Shown piece by piece: positions 5,408 to 7,280 of a DNA stretch of 7,280 nt. The first letter of the stretch is position 1. Each line of letters begins with the position of its first letter. Both the position numbers and the translations under genes were made by a program. The stretch is from CAYHPY01 sp964358485 (GTDB taxonomy: Bacteria > Elusimicrobiota > Elusimicrobia > UBA1565 > UBA9628). The notes under the pieces were generated by a model. That model was not told where the DNA came from and ran no database searches. It was given only the letters and a program-made list of their open reading frames with translations. The stretch lies in the NCBI GenBank assembly GCA_964358485.1, contig CAYHPY010000146.1, positions 1-7,280 of the forward strand. Direction: 5' to 3'.

Positions 5408-6426
5408 TGGGGGCCCACCGTGAGGACCACTTTGCCGATATTGCGCCGGTCCTGGATGAATTCATGGGCTTGGCGCGCCATCTCCAACGGGAAGGAGGCG
5501 CCCACCACCGGCTCGATCTTGCCCTGGCCCCACCATTCGACCAGCTGGGCCATGTGGGGCTTGAGGCGCTCGGTCTCCCCGGTCATCCGCCCGAGGTGGA
5601 TGCCGACCACCCCTTTGTTGGAGGTCATCAGATCGAAGGCGGAGAAGCGCGGGGTTCTCAAGCCGTGCCAGAGGAGCCGAAGCCAACTCCGGGTGGGACC
5701 GGAGGCGGCGGCCGAAAATCCGTACACGATGAGTTTGCCGCCCGGCGCCAGGCACCGGTAGGATTTCTTGAAATTAACGCCGCCGACGGGATCGAGGACC
5801 AGGTCCACGCCCCGTCCCTTGGTCCATTCCTTGACCCGGCCTTCGAAATCCTCGCGGTTGTAGTCGATCGGCCGGACGCCGAGATTTTTCAGGGTGTCGT
5901 GCTTGGAGGGCGAAGCCGTGCCGAAGACTTCCGCCCCGAAGATGCGGGCGACCTGGATGGCGGCGATGCCCACGCCGCCCGCGGCCCCGTGGATGAGGAC
6001 GCGGCGGCCCTTTTGGAGGTGGCCCTGTTCGACGAGGGCCTCGTAGGCCGTGAGGTAATTGACGGTCAGCGCGGCGGCGGCCTGGAAGGATTTCCCCTTG
6101 GGGAGGGGGAAGACCTCGTCGGCCCGGGCGATGAGCGTATCGGCGTAGCCCCCGAAATTGGTCGGGGCGACGACGGCCTCCCCTTCTCCGACCCCCCGCG
6201 CGCCCGGCCCCAGTTTGTCGATGACTCCGGCGGCTTCGTAGCCGGGGACGAAAGGGGTCTTCGGGGCGCCGGGGTAAAGGCCCATGCGCATGAGGATGTC
6301 GGCGAAATTGACGCCGGCGGCCTTGACCCGGACGCGAACCTGCCCTGGGCCGGGCTCGGGGTCGGGGGACTCGCGGACCTCCAAGACCTCGGGCCCGCCG
6401 GTGCGCGCGATGGTGACCGCCTTCAT
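5404..6426 (-). CDS. VAT1/quinone oxidoreductase-like NAD(P)-dependent MDR enzyme
   Basis: A 340-residue zinc-free medium-chain dehydrogenase/reductase. The N-terminal GroES-like domain (about 1-120) has the family's AGVNFAD (37-43) and PGYEAAGVI (61-69). The nucleotide-binding Rossmann fold follows, with HGAAGGVG at 146-153, and then FGTASPSKHDTL (168-179) and DPVGG (212-216). The last two closely follow vertebrate VAT1, more so than classic Qor or crotonyl-CoA reductases. The only Cys is C225, so the structural and catalytic zinc sites of alcohol dehydrogenases are missing. It probably reduces a quinone or an enone with NADPH; the substrate is unknown. The ATG at 6426 is 13 nt after the stop of the phospholipase-D gene, with only a weak AGG upstream, and its TGA is shared with the sixA start. 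It is therefore the middle gene of a three-gene minus-strand unit. Confidence 0.88.
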   Translation of the reverse strand: MKAVTIARTGGPEVLEVRESPDPEPGPGQVRVRVKAAGVNFADILMRMGLYPGAPKTPFVPGYEAAGVIDKLGPGARGVGEGEAVVAPTNFGGYADTLIARADEVFPLPKGKSFQAAAALTVNYLTAYEALVEQGHLQKGRRVLIHGAAGGVGIAAIQVARIFGAEVFGTASPSKHDTLKNLGVRPIDYNREDFEGRVKEWTKGRGVDLVLDPVGGVNFKKSYRCLAPGGKLIVYGFSAAASGPTRSWLRLLWHGLRTPRFSAFDLMTSNKGVVGIHLGRMTGETERLKPHMAQLVEWWGQGKIEPVVGASFPLEMARQAHEFIQDRRNIGKVVLTVGPQ

Positions 6427-6439
6427 GGGGGCAAGCCTA

Positions 6440-7280
6440 CTAAAAAAAGTAGCGGAAGAAGTAGAAGAAGCGTTCGAAGACCCGGTCGACGAACGGCCGC
6501 CCCCGCCATTGCTCCAGGCTCAACTCCCGGGACCGGGCGGCGTCCTCCTCGAAGACCTCCTGCATTTGCCCGGCGAAATTCTCGTCGCGGATGTGCAGGT
6601 TGACCTCCAGGTTGTGAAGTAGGCTGCGATGGTCGAGGTTGTAGGAGCCCACCGCGCACCAGGTCCCGTCGACAACCGCCGTCTTGGCGTGCAGAACCGG
6701 CCCGGGCCACTCCAGGAGGTGGACCCCGTGGCGCAGAAGGTAGTCGAAGCGGTAACGCCCCGCGTACCAAACGGCCGGAACATCGGTGCGGCCCGGGACC
6801 AGGATGCGGACATCGACTCCCCGGCGGGCGGCCGCGGCCAGGGCGCGGCGGATCCCCCGATCGGGGACGAAATAGGCGTTGGCGATGCAGACCGACCGCC
6901 GGGCCGCCCTAAGGACGGCCAGATATGCGGAGCGGATGGTGTAGCGGTTGAGAAATTCCTGATTGGCCGCCACCCAGACCTTGGCCGGGCCCGCGGGCCC
7001 GGGGGGGTCCCCCTGGTCGGCGAATCGGCGCCCGGTTTCCTCGAACCACACGGCGCGAAACAGGCGCTCCAGTTCGAAGGCGGCGGGACCCTCCACCCGG
7101 ACGTGCATGTCCCGCCACTCCGAGCCGCCCTCGTCCAGGGGGGCGTGGTCGTCGGAAATGTTCATGCCCCCGGTAAAGGCCACCTTTCCGTCGACGACCA
7201 GAATCTTGCGGTGATTGCGGCGGCCCCAGCCCCAACGCGCGCGCCACGGCGCGACGGGGCGGTACTCCAGAAACTGGATG
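6440..7280 (-). CDS. Cardiolipin synthase-like phospholipase D family protein, N-terminus off the window
   Basis: The frame is open from the right edge to TAG at 6442-6440, giving 280 codons with the 5' end missing. Both HKD motifs of the phospholipase D superfamily are present. The first, H-R-K-I-L-V-V-D (7213-7190), is followed by GKVAFTGGMNISDD. The second, H-A-K-T-A-V-V-D (6691-6668), is followed by GSYNLDHRS. The FTGGMNI and YNLDHRS strings are typical of bacterial cardiolipin synthases, which join two phosphatidylglycerols, or phosphatidylglycerol with another donor, at the inner membrane. The spacing resembles the shorter ClsB type, so roughly 100 residues or more may lie outside the window. 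A GTG at 7183 lies between motif one and GGMN and would remove the catalytic His, so it is not the start. The protein ends in an aromatic tail, FERFFYFFRYFF, likely to bind membrane. No transmembrane helix is visible in the part seen. Confidence 0.88.
   Translation of the reverse strand, partial: IQFLEYRPVAPWRARWGWGRRNHRKILVVDGKVAFTGGMNISDDHAPLDEGGSEWRDMHVRVEGPAAFELERLFRAVWFEETGRRFADQGDPPGPAGPAKVWVAANQEFLNRYTIRSAYLAVLRAARRSVCIANAYFVPDRGIRRALAAAARRGVDVRILVPGRTDVPAVWYAGRYRFDYLLRHGVHLLEWPGPVLHAKTAVVDGTWCAVGSYNLDHRSLLHNLEVNLHIRDENFAGQMQEVFEEDAARSRELSLEQWRGRPFVDRVFERFFYFFRYFF

Noticed and set aside
6437..6452. CTACT, A-run, AGTAG inverted repeat at the end of the phospholipase-D gene
   Set aside because: The stem is only 5 bp and the A-run forms the loop rather than a tail. 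With the next gene 13 nt away, a terminator here is unlikely.
5464..6603. A 379-codon plus-strand open frame
   Set aside because: It is antisense to the oxidoreductase and the end of the phospholipase-D gene, with low-complexity Gly/Ala/Asp-rich sequence and no domain.

Overview
The window is a densely packed, GC-rich bacterial stretch with seven complete genes and one partial gene, almost no intergenic space and several 1-4 nt gene overlaps. It has no RNA gene, transposase, CRISPR array or phage gene. RsmD and the GGDEF, SixA and cardiolipin-synthase families point to a Gram-negative-type, free-living bacterium. The phylum cannot be fixed from the sequence; an Elusimicrobiota-, Omnitrophota- or delta-proteobacteria-like lineage is a weak guess only.

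Layout. 1-122 is a non-coding edge with a degenerate repeat and two hairpins. 123-2689 (minus) holds two tandem paralogous genes, each a response-regulator receiver domain fused to a metallo-beta-lactamase (MBL) fold hydrolase; the upstream copy is 1406-2689 and the downstream copy 123-1409. A 49 bp divergent promoter region (2690-2738) separates them from a plus-strand pair: rsmD, the 16S rRNA guanine-N2 methyltransferase (2739-3320), and an Fe-S PD-(D/E)XK nuclease (3320-4036), coupled by TGATG. A short hairpin lies where this pair meets the minus-strand genes that follow.

4044-7280 is all minus strand. In transcription order it carries a partial phospholipase-D/cardiolipin-synthase gene (running off the right edge), a VAT1-like quinone oxidoreductase, a SixA-type phosphohistidine phosphatase and a membrane diguanylate cyclase. 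The first three look like one operon. The cyclase has its own -10 box so close to its ATG that the mRNA may be leaderless.

How the genes may work together. Four of the eight genes have signalling architecture: two REC-MBL proteins (phosphoryl-Asp receivers with an enzymatic output), SixA (phospho-His removal) and a c-di-GMP synthase with an intact inhibitory site. No histidine kinase is in the window, so a shared pathway is inference. The REC-MBL tandem is the most unusual element. The rest is housekeeping (rRNA methylation, phospholipid synthesis) or generic (oxidoreductase, nuclease). A notable residue change is Gly in place of the conserved Asp in the RsmD D-P-P-Y motif.
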